DNA of 23,056 nt from an uncultured Alistipes sp. (GCA_900549685.1 UROX01000022.1:1-23056), one strand, 5' to 3'; shown: positions 1-8,324, counted from the stretch's first letter. Notes: generated by a model not told the origin, from the letters alone. Translations and numbers: made by a program.

Positions 1-33
1 GAGCGTCCGGATATCCGGACGCTCTCTTTTTCG
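1..33 (+). terminator. Strong hairpin terminator of an off-window plus-strand gene
   Basis: Positions 1-24 form a perfect inverted repeat: 10-bp arms at 1-10 and 15-24 with core ATAT at 11-14. It is followed on the plus strand by TCTTTTTC. A GC-rich stem plus a T-run is a classical intrinsic terminator reading left to right, so it most likely ends a gene left of the window. The T-run lies on the wrong side to end the minus-strand operon that stops at 244. Confidence 0.75.
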
Positions 34-243
34 GGGCGGTTATGATCTTTCCATATCCTGACGGAACTTCGGCCGATGCGTTTCCCGGATTCGCGGTTAT
101 GACGCTCCGTCGATGCGGAGAACCGATCCGAATGTGCGGATCCGTGATTTCGGGCGACAGCGGTCGGTTTCGAATCCTGTGTCTGAGGGGAATGCAGATG
201 TAATGTGCCGCAGAGGAAGACCGGTTTCGCCCTTTTCGTCGGG
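34..243. other. Gene-free stretch between converging transcripts
   Basis: I see no credible gene here; the short frames lack any recognisable protein. Two adjacent small dyads occur: CTCCG (105-109) with CGGAG (116-120), and GATCCG (125-130) with CGGATC (137-142). They lie beyond the 3' end of the minus-strand operon and could help end or protect its mRNA, but neither has a T-run on the minus strand, so termination is not established. Confidence 0.4.
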
Positions 244-1581
244 TCAGTCGCAACTGTCCTGCCGGGTGGAGCGTTCGGCGGCCAGAACGGAACGATACGG
301 TTTGAGCGTTTCCCATATGCGTGCTCTCAGCCGCGAGGACAGGAGTTTGTTGTTGAGTCGCGTGGGATGTACGGCATTGGTCAGCAGCACCATGTAGATG
401 CCGGCTTCGGCGTCGATCCAGAAAATCGTACCGGTGAAGCCCGTATGTCCGAAACATTGTCGTCCGCCGAGCGGATCGGTGTCGGGGTTCCGCTTGTCGA
501 ACCCGAGTCCGCGCCAGACGCCCTGCTTTTCATAGGGCGAGGCGGTGAACAGGTCGATAGTTTTGGACGAGACGATCTGTTTGTTGTCGTACCGGCCTGC
601 GTTGAGCGTCATTTCGCAGAACCGGGCCACGTCTTCGGCCGTGGAGAAGAGTCCTGCGTTCCCTCCCACTCCGCCCATGAGGGCTGCCAGTTCGTCGTGG
701 ACGTAGCCGTGGACGGTCTGCCGTCCGAGGATATGGTCGGTTTCGGTAGGCATGCAGCAGGTCCGGTCGTGGCATTGCAACGGGTTGTAACAGGTATGTT
801 CGCATCCCAGTTCGGCGAACAACTCCTGCGTGAGGGCATCCAGCGGGCGGCCGGATACTCTTTCCAGAATCATTTTGAGCAATAGGAAATTGCTGTCGCT
901 GTAAGAATAGCTGCCCTGCTTGTCGGGTTTGTAGGCTCCGACGATCTGTCGCAGCAACAGCGTATCGACGGCCGGATTGACGTAGAGTCGGTCCGCGCCT
1001 TTCCGCCAGCCGGCATGCGGCGTCTGGGAAAGCAACAGCGTGTCGAACGCCACGTGGCGCGTCACGTAGTAGTTGGTGCCTACCCGATACGGGAAATCCT
1101 CGGATTTTTTGTTGCTGAACATCCGTCCGCCCGTGGCGTTGCGCACCAGAGGCGTGTAGAGCACCTGGGGCGGCAGGCCCGACGTGTGGGTCAGCAGTTC
1201 GCGCAGCGAAATGTCGCCGATGGGCGTATCGGAGAGTTCAGGCAGGTATTTCCCTATCGGGTCCAGAACATGGATACGGCCTTCGTCGTAAAGCCGCATG
1301 GCCGCGAAAGTTACCGAGAGGACTTTGGTACAGGACGCCAGATCGAAGAGGTCCTCTCCGGTCACGGCCTGTCCGCCCGAATAGTCGTGCGTGCCGTACT
1401 GCCGGGCATAAAGAATTCCTTCGCGGTTGCCTATCGCGAGCGAAGCGCCCGGGAAGGCTTTGTCCCGCAGGCTCTCGAAGAGCATCGAGTCGATGGTCCG
1501 GCGGAGGCTTTCGGGAAATTCGCAACGGGCCGCGGACGAGGTCCAGAGCAACAGAGCGGAAAGCAACAGTTTTTTCATCAT
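244..1581 (-). CDS. Secreted serine hydrolase, class C beta-lactamase/AmpH-like
   Basis: A 445-aa penicillin-binding-protein-like serine hydrolase, probably a periplasmic D,D-peptidase or amidase-type enzyme rather than a true beta-lactamase. The N-terminus (residues 1-20) is a hydrophobic export signal; the residues before Cys20 are not a good lipobox. The SxxK nucleophile motif is S83-C-T-K86, the Tyr general-base motif is Y227-S-D, and the KTG-equivalent is H379-T-G. LLTHTSGLP (129-137) and HGYVHDE (291-297) are typical of the family. An unusual cysteine cluster sits at residues 260-276. It is the last gene of the glmS-namZ-GH20 operon, 82 nt after the GH20 gene. Two tandem ATGs (1581 and 1578) could each serve as start. 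Substrate is inferred from context: the Bacillus subtilis namZ locus also carries an AmpH-like gene. Confidence 0.88.
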   Translation of the reverse strand: MMKKLLLSALLLWTSSAARCEFPESLRRTIDSMLFESLRDKAFPGASLAIGNREGILYARQYGTHDYSGGQAVTGEDLFDLASCTKVLSVTFAAMRLYDEGRIHVLDPIGKYLPELSDTPIGDISLRELLTHTSGLPPQVLYTPLVRNATGGRMFSNKKSEDFPYRVGTNYYVTRHVAFDTLLLSQTPHAGWRKGADRLYVNPAVDTLLLRQIVGAYKPDKQGSYSYSDSNFLLLKMILERVSGRPLDALTQELFAELGCEHTCYNPLQCHDRTCCMPTETDHILGRQTVHGYVHDELAALMGGVGGNAGLFSTAEDVARFCEMTLNAGRYDNKQIVSSKTIDLFTASPYEKQGVWRGLGFDKRNPDTDPLGGRQCFGHTGFTGTIFWIDAEAGIYMVLLTNAVHPTRLNNKLLSSRLRARIWETLKPYRSVLAAERSTRQDSCD

Positions 1582-1663
1582 GGGGTACGTTTCTTTGTCC
1601 GAACTTCGCAGAGCTTTCTTTTGTCGTCGGGTAGACGGTCCGGAAGGTTCTGCGGTGTCGGTG

Positions 1664-4144
1664 TTATCGGAGTCGGGGTATTACGCGCAGGTCCTGCCAG
1701 CAGACCGTCGTCTCGCCGTTGCTGCCGAGGACGGCTATGCGGACGGCCTTGACGGGACCTTCGGGGCGCAGCACGGCACATCCACTTTCGTCCAGCGTAC
1801 AGGCAGGGACGAAAGTCCGTCCGTCGGCCGAGTATTCGACTCTGCCTTTGGTGACGACGTATCGCGTGATGTTGGGAATGCCCGTGCGGATGTCGATGGC
1901 CTCGCAGGTCACCGGACTGTCGAACGTGAAAAGGATGTAGTCGCCCGCCTTGCACGGAGAGGGTACGCGCACGTAGGTGCCGAAATGGTAGTCCGAACTG
2001 TTCGTGATCGGCGATTTCTTCGTGCAGGACAGCGAGCTGGTTACCCGGACCGGCGGTTCGATGTAGGCCGAGGGGCGCAGTTTCAGCGTGAGTCCGTCCG
2101 GCCGGGTCGCGTTGTTCCGGAGCGTGATGTTTACCGATGCCGTCCGGTTGCGTGCGTCGATGTAGAGCCGCAGGTCGTTGAACGGACTGACTTTTTGTCC
2201 GTTGCGGATGATGGCGTAGGTCGTGTCCGGACCGCTTACTTCCATCCGTACGATTGTGGCGTCGTCGCCCCGCTGGGCGAGGGTGAGCAGCCATATGCCT
2301 TCTCGATCGACGTATTCGTTCAGTGGTATGGCGACGGTCTTCTGTTCGCCGGGCGCCAGACGCAGATCGAGCGAGGCGGCTACGGGTTCGACGGCCGTGC
2401 TGATCCCGCCCCGGTAGAAGGCCCTGAACCGGTAGCGTTCCGGGTGCTGCGTCCGGATAGGCGCTCCGTAGAGCGGCGATTCGGACGTGGGTTCGCTCAT
2501 GTCCGAGGTGTAGCGTATCTCGCTGCGGAGCGTCGTTTCCTGTACCGTGATCGTGCCGTCGGCGTATCGCACCTCGGGCGGGAACATGCGGAAACGGATG
2601 CCCATGCTACCCAGTCTGTCGAGGTGCCCGCCCGTCAGCCGGGCGTAGAAATCGTCCCAGTTGCGGAGTTCCCGTTTCGTCCACCCCATTTCCGCCAGCG
2701 CACAGATGCGCGGGTAACCCTGGTATTCGACGAAACGTTCCGGCTTGTCGAGCAGTTCGGCCCATTGGGCCGCTTCGACGCCTCTGACGTTCTTCAGGCC
2801 TTCCGTGCCGATGCCCGTGTTGGCCGGATCGAAATCGTATACGCGTCGTGCATCGACGAGCCATGCCCAGGTGTGTCCTCTGTCCCACGGATGCTGTTTC
2901 ATATCGATGTAACAGTACGAGGCGGGCATCATCACGGTCGGATAACCTTTGCGGACGGCCTGTGCGCAGGCTTCCGTGTCTTTCCATCCGTAGACGACGG
3001 TACTCCGGTCCAGTGTGCCGTGCTGCATCGCCTCGTTCCACGCTCCGCAGATTTTACCCTCCCCGTGTACGATCTCTTCGAGCCGGCCGATGAAGTAGTC
3101 CTGCAGTTCGGAGGCCGATTTCATACCCTTGCTTCTCATCAGGGCGCGGCAGCGGGGGCAGTTTTTCCAGTATTTGAGGCTCACTTCGTCGCCGCCGATG
3201 TGGATACATTCCGAGGGGAACAGGGCCGCTATTTCGTGGATGATTCCGCGCAGCATATCGAAATTCTCTTCCCGGGCCGCGCACAGCACGTTGCGCATCT
3301 CTTCCGGAGCGTATTCCGATCCGGAGTCGTTGCCGCAAAAAGTTTCCGGATAGACCGACGTCGCGGTCTGGCTGTGTCCGGGCAGGTCGATTTCGGGGAT
3401 GATCTCGACGTTACGGAAAGAGGCGTAGCGGACGATCTCGCGGATGTCGTCCTGCGTGTAGAAACCTCCGTACCGCTTTTCGCCCGAGCCGTAGGACGGA
3501 GGAAGTACTTCGCCGGGACCGCGCCATGCGCCGCGGGTGGTGAGTTCCGGGTATCGCTTGATTTCGATGCGCCAGCCGTTGTCGTCGGTCAGGTGCCAGT
3601 GCAGACGGTTGAGTTTGTGGCGGGCCATCCAGTCGATGTACCGCATGACGGTCTCTTTGTCGAAAAAGGTCCGCGACACGTCCAGCATGACGCCGCGATA
3701 GGCGAAACGGGGCGAGTCTTCGATCCGGCAGCAGGGCACATCGACCGTTTCGGCCGTCTTCCGGCCGAGCGTGTCGTACACTTCGACCGGCATGAGTTGC
3801 AGCAGCGTTTGCAGGCCGTAGAACGCTCCGGCCCGGTCGCTCGCCCGAAGCGTGATCTGCAACGGCGATATGTCCAGCGTATAGCCTTCCGAGGGGAGGC
3901 CTTGTGCCTTCTCGATCGAGATGCGCCGTGCGCCTTCCCTTCCGGGCCGGAATCCGCACGCTCGTTCGATGTGGTCGTTCAGGTAGGCGTCCAGTTCGGT
4001 GAAGCCGGGAGAGGCGACGCCTGTCATGCGGTCGATGCGGAAGGCGCCTTCCCGGTTGTCGATGCGGCCGGGTTTCGGAACGAGGTTTTGGCCGAAGCAG
4101 GAGGCCGAGACGAGCAGCAGGACGATGAGCAGTTTATTCTTCAT
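1664..4144 (-). CDS. GH20 beta-N-acetylhexosaminidase
   Basis: An 826-aa secreted exo-hexosaminidase that would remove terminal beta-linked GlcNAc or GalNAc by substrate-assisted catalysis. Residues 1-18 are a signal peptide. A GH20b-type N-terminal domain (about 20-140) precedes the catalytic barrel (about 145-500), with HWHLTDDNGWRIEIK at 182-196, PEIDLPGH at 250-257 and the catalytic Asp-Glu pair D319-E320 in HIGGDE. A CHB_HEX_C-like segment (about 530-600) and a discoidin (F5/8 type C)-like domain (about 690-826) follow and may bind glycan. Its ATG lies inside the 3' end of the upstream namZ gene (11-nt overlap), so the two are probably translationally coupled. The family acts on host glycans, chitobiose or murein fragments; the operon favours murein-derived GlcNAc, which is inference. 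Confidence 0.93.
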   Translation of the reverse strand: MKNKLLIVLLLVSASCFGQNLVPKPGRIDNREGAFRIDRMTGVASPGFTELDAYLNDHIERACGFRPGREGARRISIEKAQGLPSEGYTLDISPLQITLRASDRAGAFYGLQTLLQLMPVEVYDTLGRKTAETVDVPCCRIEDSPRFAYRGVMLDVSRTFFDKETVMRYIDWMARHKLNRLHWHLTDDNGWRIEIKRYPELTTRGAWRGPGEVLPPSYGSGEKRYGGFYTQDDIREIVRYASFRNVEIIPEIDLPGHSQTATSVYPETFCGNDSGSEYAPEEMRNVLCAAREENFDMLRGIIHEIAALFPSECIHIGGDEVSLKYWKNCPRCRALMRSKGMKSASELQDYFIGRLEEIVHGEGKICGAWNEAMQHGTLDRSTVVYGWKDTEACAQAVRKGYPTVMMPASYCYIDMKQHPWDRGHTWAWLVDARRVYDFDPANTGIGTEGLKNVRGVEAAQWAELLDKPERFVEYQGYPRICALAEMGWTKRELRNWDDFYARLTGGHLDRLGSMGIRFRMFPPEVRYADGTITVQETTLRSEIRYTSDMSEPTSESPLYGAPIRTQHPERYRFRAFYRGGISTAVEPVAASLDLRLAPGEQKTVAIPLNEYVDREGIWLLTLAQRGDDATIVRMEVSGPDTTYAIIRNGQKVSPFNDLRLYIDARNRTASVNITLRNNATRPDGLTLKLRPSAYIEPPVRVTSSLSCTKKSPITNSSDYHFGTYVRVPSPCKAGDYILFTFDSPVTCEAIDIRTGIPNITRYVVTKGRVEYSADGRTFVPACTLDESGCAVLRPEGPVKAVRIAVLGSNGETTVCWQDLRVIPRLR

Positions 4145-5297
4145 AGAGCAGATAGGGCTTGCGTCGTTTTTTGAATTCGGTTACGTCGTTCTGCCATCTT
4201 TCGCGGATGGCTCGGGCGTCTTCGCCGCGCAGGATCATTTCGCGGACGTAATTCGTGCCGGTGAGTTTGTCGAACATCGGGGTGAAGAATTTTTCGCCCA
4301 TGTCCAGCATCCGGTAGGCCTCGATTACGTAGGTGAGATCGACGCCGGCCTCCCATATCCGTTCGTCGGACGGGTACCGCCTCAGGTCCGTGCCTTTGCA
4401 CGGCTGGTCCTTGAGCGGAGGGTTCTTGGCCCCGGCGTTGCTGCGGGGCGTGAACGCGAAATCGCCGCTCATCCGGGGGTGGCCGTAGACCTGGAACGGG
4501 AAGTCCGTACCCCGGCCCAGACTCACCGGCGTGCCTTCGAAAAAGCAGAGCGACGGATACAGATAGACGGCCCGCATGTTGGGCAGGTTCGGCGAGGGTC
4601 TCACGGGAAGTTCGTAACGGGTGCGGTGCGTGTAGTTCGCGCAGGGGATGACTCTCGGCGTACAATGGATGCCCTCGCCCAGCCATCCTTCGCCGTCGAT
4701 CATCCGGGCCAGCTCGCCCAGCGTCATGCCGTGGACCACCGGGATCGGATGCATGCCGACGAACGAACGGTGACGGGACTCCAGCACGGGACCGTCCACG
4801 TAGAATCCGTTCGGATTGGGGCGGTCCAGCACGACGAGTTCCTTGCCGTTGGCCGCACAGGCCTCCATCAGGTAGTGCATCGACGAAAGGTAGGTGTAAT
4901 AGCGCAGGCCGACGTCCTGGATGTCGAAAACCAGTACGTCGAGCTTTTGCATGACCGAATCCTGCGGACGTTTGTTCTTGCCGTATACCGACAGGACGTC
5001 GATGCCGGTCTTGCGGTCCTTGTAGTTGCCGATGCTTTCGCCGGCGTCGGCGTCGCCACGGAAACCGTGTTCGGGCGCGAAGACGACGCGGATGTCGATG
5101 CCCAGCGCGAGCAGCGTATCGACCAGATGGGTCCGGCCGACCATGCCGGTGTGGTTGGTGAGTATCCCTACCCTTTTGCCTTCGAGGAGCGGGAGGTAGC
5201 GTTCGGTCTGTTCGGCTCCCGTGCGCAGGGGACCTTCGGCCCGGAGACATCCGCTCCAGAGGAGCAGCAGGAACAGGAAAATCGGAGATCGGTTCAT
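4134..5297 (-). CDS. namZ: NamZ-type exo-beta-N-acetylmuramidase (DUF1343, GH171)
   Basis: A 387-aa protein of the DUF1343 family, whose characterised members (NamZ of Bacillus subtilis and Tannerella) release MurNAc from the non-reducing end of peptidoglycan glycans. A signal peptide covers about residues 1-20; Cys17 in WSGC makes a lipoprotein possible but the lipobox is poor. Family motifs in order are NHTG (48-51), APEHGFRG (74-81), VFDIQDVG (123-130), DRPNPNG (158-164), PSPNLP (234-239) and EGTPVSLGRGT (254-264). The Glu in APEHG is the likely acid/base, by family analogy. It starts 15 nt after the glmS stop and overlaps the GH20 start by 11 nt. Length is usual for the family. Confidence 0.92.
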   Translation of the reverse strand: MNRSPIFLFLLLLWSGCLRAEGPLRTGAEQTERYLPLLEGKRVGILTNHTGMVGRTHLVDTLLALGIDIRVVFAPEHGFRGDADAGESIGNYKDRKTGIDVLSVYGKNKRPQDSVMQKLDVLVFDIQDVGLRYYTYLSSMHYLMEACAANGKELVVLDRPNPNGFYVDGPVLESRHRSFVGMHPIPVVHGMTLGELARMIDGEGWLGEGIHCTPRVIPCANYTHRTRYELPVRPSPNLPNMRAVYLYPSLCFFEGTPVSLGRGTDFPFQVYGHPRMSGDFAFTPRSNAGAKNPPLKDQPCKGTDLRRYPSDERIWEAGVDLTYVIEAYRMLDMGEKFFTPMFDKLTGTNYVREMILRGEDARAIRERWQNDVTEFKKRRKPYLLYEE

Positions 5298-5312
5298 CGG
5301 ATATGCGTTTGG

Positions 5313-7157
5313 TTATTCTACGGTGACGGATTTGGCGAGGTTGCGCGGCTGGTCCACGTCGCGGCCTTTGTTTACGGCGATGTGGTAGGCCAGCAGCTGC
5401 AACGGGATCGCGACGACGAGCGGCGTGAGTTCTTCGGCGGTTTCGGGCACTTCGATCAGGTAGTCGGCCATGCGGGCCGCCTCGTCGTCGCCTTCGGTGA
5501 CGATAGCGATGATGCGTCCCTTGCGGGCTTTGATTTCCTGGATGTTGCTGATCGTCTTTTCGTATACGCTGTCGCGGGTGGCAATCGCTACGACGGGTAT
5601 TTCGGTGTCGATCAGAGCGATGGGACCGTGTTTCATTTCCGCGGCGGGATAACCCTCGGCATGGATGTAAGAGATTTCCTTGAGCTTGAGCGCGCTTTCC
5701 AGTGCCGCCGGATAGTTGTAGCCCCGGCCCTGATAGATGAAATTGTGGGCGTAGGTGAACGTTTTCGACAGGTCGCGGATCGTGTCGTTCATCGCGATCG
5801 TTCTTTCCATTTTACGGGGAATGTCTTTGAGTTCGCCAATGAGCGAGGCATATCGTTCCGGTGTGACGGTTCCGCGCAGTCCGGCGATCGTCAGCGCCAG
5901 CATGGCGAGCACCGTGACCTGACCGGTGAACGCCTTGGTCGATGCCACGCCGATTTCGGGACCGACGTGGATGTACGAACCCGAATGCGTCGCACGCGGA
6001 ATGGACGAGCCTATGGCGTTGCATATTCCGTAGATGAACGCTCCGGCTTTCCGGGCGATCTCGACGGCGGCCAGCGTGTCGGCCGTTTCTCCGGACTGCG
6101 AGATGGCGATCACGATGTCGTCCGGCCGGATGACCGGATTGCGGTAACGGAATTCCGAAGCGTATTCCACTTCGACGGGGATGCGACAGAGGTCTTCGAT
6201 CAGGTGTTCCCCGATGAGGGCGGCGTGCCACGATGTGCCGCATGCCACGATGACGATCCGTCCCGCTTTCAGGAACTTTTCGCGGTTGTCCATCACGCCC
6301 GAAAGGACGACGTTCGTTCCCTCGGCATTGATCCGTCCGCGGATGCAGTCCACGAGCGTCTGCGGCTGTTCGTAAATCTCCTTGAGCATGAAGTGCGGAA
6401 AGCCTCCCTTTTCGAGCTGGCCGAGACTCATTTCGAGCGTCCGGACGTGCAGCGGTTTTTCGATGTTCCCGAAATTGACGATCCGCAGCGGTTCGCCGCG
6501 CTGGATCAGTGCGATCTCTTCGTCGTCGAGGTAGGCGACCTCCTGCGTGTATTCGATGATCGGGGTGGCGTCGGAGGCCAGAAAGAATTCGTCCTGCCCT
6601 ATCCCCACTACCAGCGGACTGCTTTTGCGTGCCGCGACGATCAGGTCGGGATTCCCTTTTTCGATCACGGCGATCGCATAGGCTCCCACCACCTCCCGCA
6701 GCGTGAGCTGCACGGCGGTGCACAGGTCGCAGCGGTTGGTCCGTTTCATGTATTCGATCAACTGGACCAGCACTTCGGTGTCCGTCTCGCTGCGGAATTC
6801 GTATCCGTGCCCGATGAGGGCCGCTTTCAATACACCGTAGTTTTCGATGATGCCGTTGTGGACGATGGCCAGCGTTTCGGATTGCGAGCAATGCGGGTGG
6901 GCGTTGGTGTCGTTGGGTTCTCCGTGCGTCGCCCAGCGGGTGTGGGCGATGCCGATCGTCCCCGATATGTTTTTCGACCGGGCGGCATGTTCCAGCTCGG
7001 CCACTTTGCCTTTCGATTTATAGATATTCAGATTGCCTTCGCCGTCGATCAGCGCGATGCCCGAACTGTCGTAGCCCCGGTATTCGAGTCTGTGCAGGCC
7101 TTTGACGAGAATCGGGTATGCCTCCCTGCGGCCTATGTAACCTACTATTCCGCACAT
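5313..7157 (-). CDS. glmS: Glutamine-fructose-6-phosphate aminotransferase (isomerizing)
   Basis: A 614-aa cytoplasmic enzyme making glucosamine-6-phosphate from fructose-6-phosphate and glutamine, the entry step to UDP-GlcNAc for murein and lipopolysaccharide. The N-terminal Ntn glutaminase domain has nucleophile Cys2, HRLEYRGYDSSG (22-33), HTRWATHG (72-79) and NGIIEN (101-106). Two SIS isomerase domains follow, with CGTSW (306-310), SQSGETADT (353-361) and EIGVASTKAFTGQ (401-413). The C-terminus DQPRNLAKSVTVE is the canonical end, so the gene is intact. It is first in the minus-strand operon with namZ, GH20 and the serine hydrolase. About 80 nt of leader precede the ATG; I see no glmS-ribozyme-like element, though I cannot fold it. 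Confidence 0.97.
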   Translation of the reverse strand: MCGIVGYIGRREAYPILVKGLHRLEYRGYDSSGIALIDGEGNLNIYKSKGKVAELEHAARSKNISGTIGIAHTRWATHGEPNDTNAHPHCSQSETLAIVHNGIIENYGVLKAALIGHGYEFRSETDTEVLVQLIEYMKRTNRCDLCTAVQLTLREVVGAYAIAVIEKGNPDLIVAARKSSPLVVGIGQDEFFLASDATPIIEYTQEVAYLDDEEIALIQRGEPLRIVNFGNIEKPLHVRTLEMSLGQLEKGGFPHFMLKEIYEQPQTLVDCIRGRINAEGTNVVLSGVMDNREKFLKAGRIVIVACGTSWHAALIGEHLIEDLCRIPVEVEYASEFRYRNPVIRPDDIVIAISQSGETADTLAAVEIARKAGAFIYGICNAIGSSIPRATHSGSYIHVGPEIGVASTKAFTGQVTVLAMLALTIAGLRGTVTPERYASLIGELKDIPRKMERTIAMNDTIRDLSKTFTYAHNFIYQGRGYNYPAALESALKLKEISYIHAEGYPAAEMKHGPIALIDTEIPVVAIATRDSVYEKTISNIQEIKARKGRIIAIVTEGDDEAARMADYLIEVPETAEELTPLVVAIPLQLLAYHIAVNKGRDVDQPRNLAKSVTVE

Positions 7158-7220
7158 GATTTTCTTGTGAATTTAGATTTTAAATGATTAAATTTGACCG
7201 TTTGAATTTCGAAAATTCGA

Positions 7221-7246
7221 TACTTTGCATATAAAGTACAAATGTA
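7221..7246. promoter_or_regulatory. Divergent glmS/mazG promoter region with dyads
   Basis: The AT-rich gap between glmS and mazG holds back-to-back promoter-like elements. On the minus strand 7246-7239 reads TACATTTG, a perfect match to the Bacteroidota -7 consensus TAnnTTTG, and would give glmS a leader of about 80 nt; no good -33 box is seen. On the plus strand TACTTTGC at 7221-7228 is preceded by TTTG at 7201-7204, a plausible but imperfect mazG promoter. A perfect 6-bp inverted repeat, TACTTT (7221-7226) and AAAGTA (7233-7238) with a 6-nt spacer, lies between them and could be an operator. Confidence 0.5.
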
Positions 7247-7297
7247 GCGTTTTTACTCGATAATTTTATTCGACCGAACAATTAACCGTAACTGACG

Positions 7298-8089
7298 ATG
7301 GATAGAAAACTGGCCGCATTCGGGCGTCTGCTTCAAGTGATGGACGAGCTGCGCGAGAAATGTCCCTGGGATCGGAAGCAGACATTCGATTCGCTGAGAA
7401 TGAATACGATAGAAGAAACTTATGAGCTGGCGGACGCCCTGCTCGACCACGATATGGACAATATCCGCAAGGAGTTGGGCGACCTGCTACTGCATGTGGT
7501 GTTCTACTCGAAACTGGGTGACGAACAACATGCCTTCGACATTGCCGACGTGGCCGACGGCATCTGCGAGAAGCTCATTTTCAGGCACCCGCATGTGTTC
7601 GGCGATACGGCGGCGGCCGATGCCGAGCAGGTCAAGCAGAACTGGGAAGACATCAAGCTCAAGGAAAAAGCGTCGAACCACGAGAAGAAACGCGTGCTTT
7701 CCGGCGTACCCCGCAGTCTGCCCGCGTTAGTGAAAGCCTATCGTATCGGCGAGAAGGCCGCAGCGGCCGGTTTCGACTGGGAAAAACGCGAGGACGTATG
7801 GGATAAGGTGAAGGAGGAGATCGGCGAACTGCAACGGGAGATCGATGCGTCGGATGAACGTCGGACGTCGGAAGAATTCGGCGATCTGTTTTTCGCGCTG
7901 GTCAATGCGGCGCGGCTGTACGGTGTCGATCCCGAAGCGGCGCTCGAACAGTGCAACCGCAAGTTCATCGCCCGCTTCACCCACATCGAGGACCGTGCCG
8001 AGGAGCAAAGGCTCACGTTGCGGGAAATGACGCTGGAGCAGATGGACCGCCTCTGGGACGAGGCCAAACGGCAGGAACGGGAAGCGTAA
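7298..8089 (+). CDS. mazG: Nucleoside triphosphate pyrophosphohydrolase MazG
   Basis: A 263-aa cytoplasmic house-cleaning enzyme that hydrolyses (deoxy)nucleoside triphosphates to the monophosphate and pyrophosphate. It has the usual two tandem MazG domains. The first carries CPWDRKQT (22-29), metal-binding E39-E40-x-x-E43 and E59-x-x-D62. The second carries E173-E174-x-x-E177 and E193-x-x-D196. HPHVFGD (97-103) and the NWEDIK linker (115-120) are typical of bacterial MazG. Length matches the E. coli protein. The ATG at 7298 is the natural start, with the body of the family alignment beginning within ten residues. It is divergent from glmS and apparently monocistronic. Confidence 0.95.
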   Translation: MDRKLAAFGRLLQVMDELREKCPWDRKQTFDSLRMNTIEETYELADALLDHDMDNIRKELGDLLLHVVFYSKLGDEQHAFDIADVADGICEKLIFRHPHVFGDTAAADAEQVKQNWEDIKLKEKASNHEKKRVLSGVPRSLPALVKAYRIGEKAAAAGFDWEKREDVWDKVKEEIGELQREIDASDERRTSEEFGDLFFALVNAARLYGVDPEAALEQCNRKFIARFTHIEDRAEEQRLTLREMTLEQMDRLWDEAKRQEREA

Positions 8090-8090
8090 G

Positions 8091-8110
8091 TCGTTCGGCC
8101 GTCCGGACGA
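8091..8110 (+). terminator. Hairpin just after mazG, weak terminator
   Basis: TCGTTCGG (8091-8098) pairs with CCGGACGA (8103-8110) around loop CCGT, with one G-U pair, starting 2 nt after the mazG stop codon. It is followed by AAAA rather than a T-run, so it may be an mRNA-stabilising stem instead of a terminator. Confidence 0.35.
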
Positions 8111-8202
8111 AAATGTCGGGGGATTCGTGTCCAGGCGGAACGGTTCCGTGCTTTTCCCGAAGCGGGAGGACATTGGTCCGTTGTCGGGACGGAGCGACGG
8201 GA

Positions 8203-8228
8203 ACGGAAAAATTTTCCGTACGTTTTTT
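8203..8228 (+). terminator. Candidate intrinsic terminator between mazG and the anhydrase
   Basis: ACGGAAAA (8203-8210) and TTTTCCGT (8212-8219) are a perfect inverted repeat about a single A. As RNA this gives a 6-bp stem with a 5-nt loop, then ACG and a run of six T (8223-8228). The short AT-rich stem is modest, but stem plus T-run fits a plus-strand terminator 114 nt past mazG. The rest of 8090-8337 shows no gene. Confidence 0.45.
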
Positions 8229-8312
8229 GAGGAAACGGGAATCGGATCGGGTTGCCGGTCCGGAGGAATCTTAAAATTTTTTGGAACACAGGGGCTGTCC
8301 GTCGCAACAGGA

Positions 8313-8324
8313 CCGGACGTCCGG
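8313..8324. repeat. 12-bp perfect palindrome upstream of the anhydrase start
   Basis: CCGGACGTCCGG is a perfect palindrome ending 13 nt before the ATG at 8338. It may be an operator or a leader stem, or a chance product of the TCCGGA-rich sequence here. No function is assigned. Confidence 0.3.

Noticed and set aside
244..1581. True beta-lactamase resistance gene
   Set aside because: The SxxK, Tyr and HTG motifs are shared by many PBP-like hydrolases, and the murein-turnover context favours a peptidase role.
1427..4174. Plus-strand 915-aa open frame opposite the GH20 gene
   Set aside because: It is antisense to a clear GH20 gene with all catalytic motifs; its Arg/Val/Asp-rich peptide shows no family feature and arises from the high GC of the third codon position.
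3999..7187. Plus-strand 1062-aa open frame opposite namZ and glmS
   Set aside because: It spans two well-supported genes and the gap between them in antisense; its composition is Val/Phe/Asp/Arg-rich with no recognisable domain.
7158..7246. glmS leader as a glmS ribozyme
   Set aside because: The leader is only about 80 nt, AT-rich, and shows no nested pseudoknot-like pairings; the ribozyme class is mainly known from Firmicutes and is larger.
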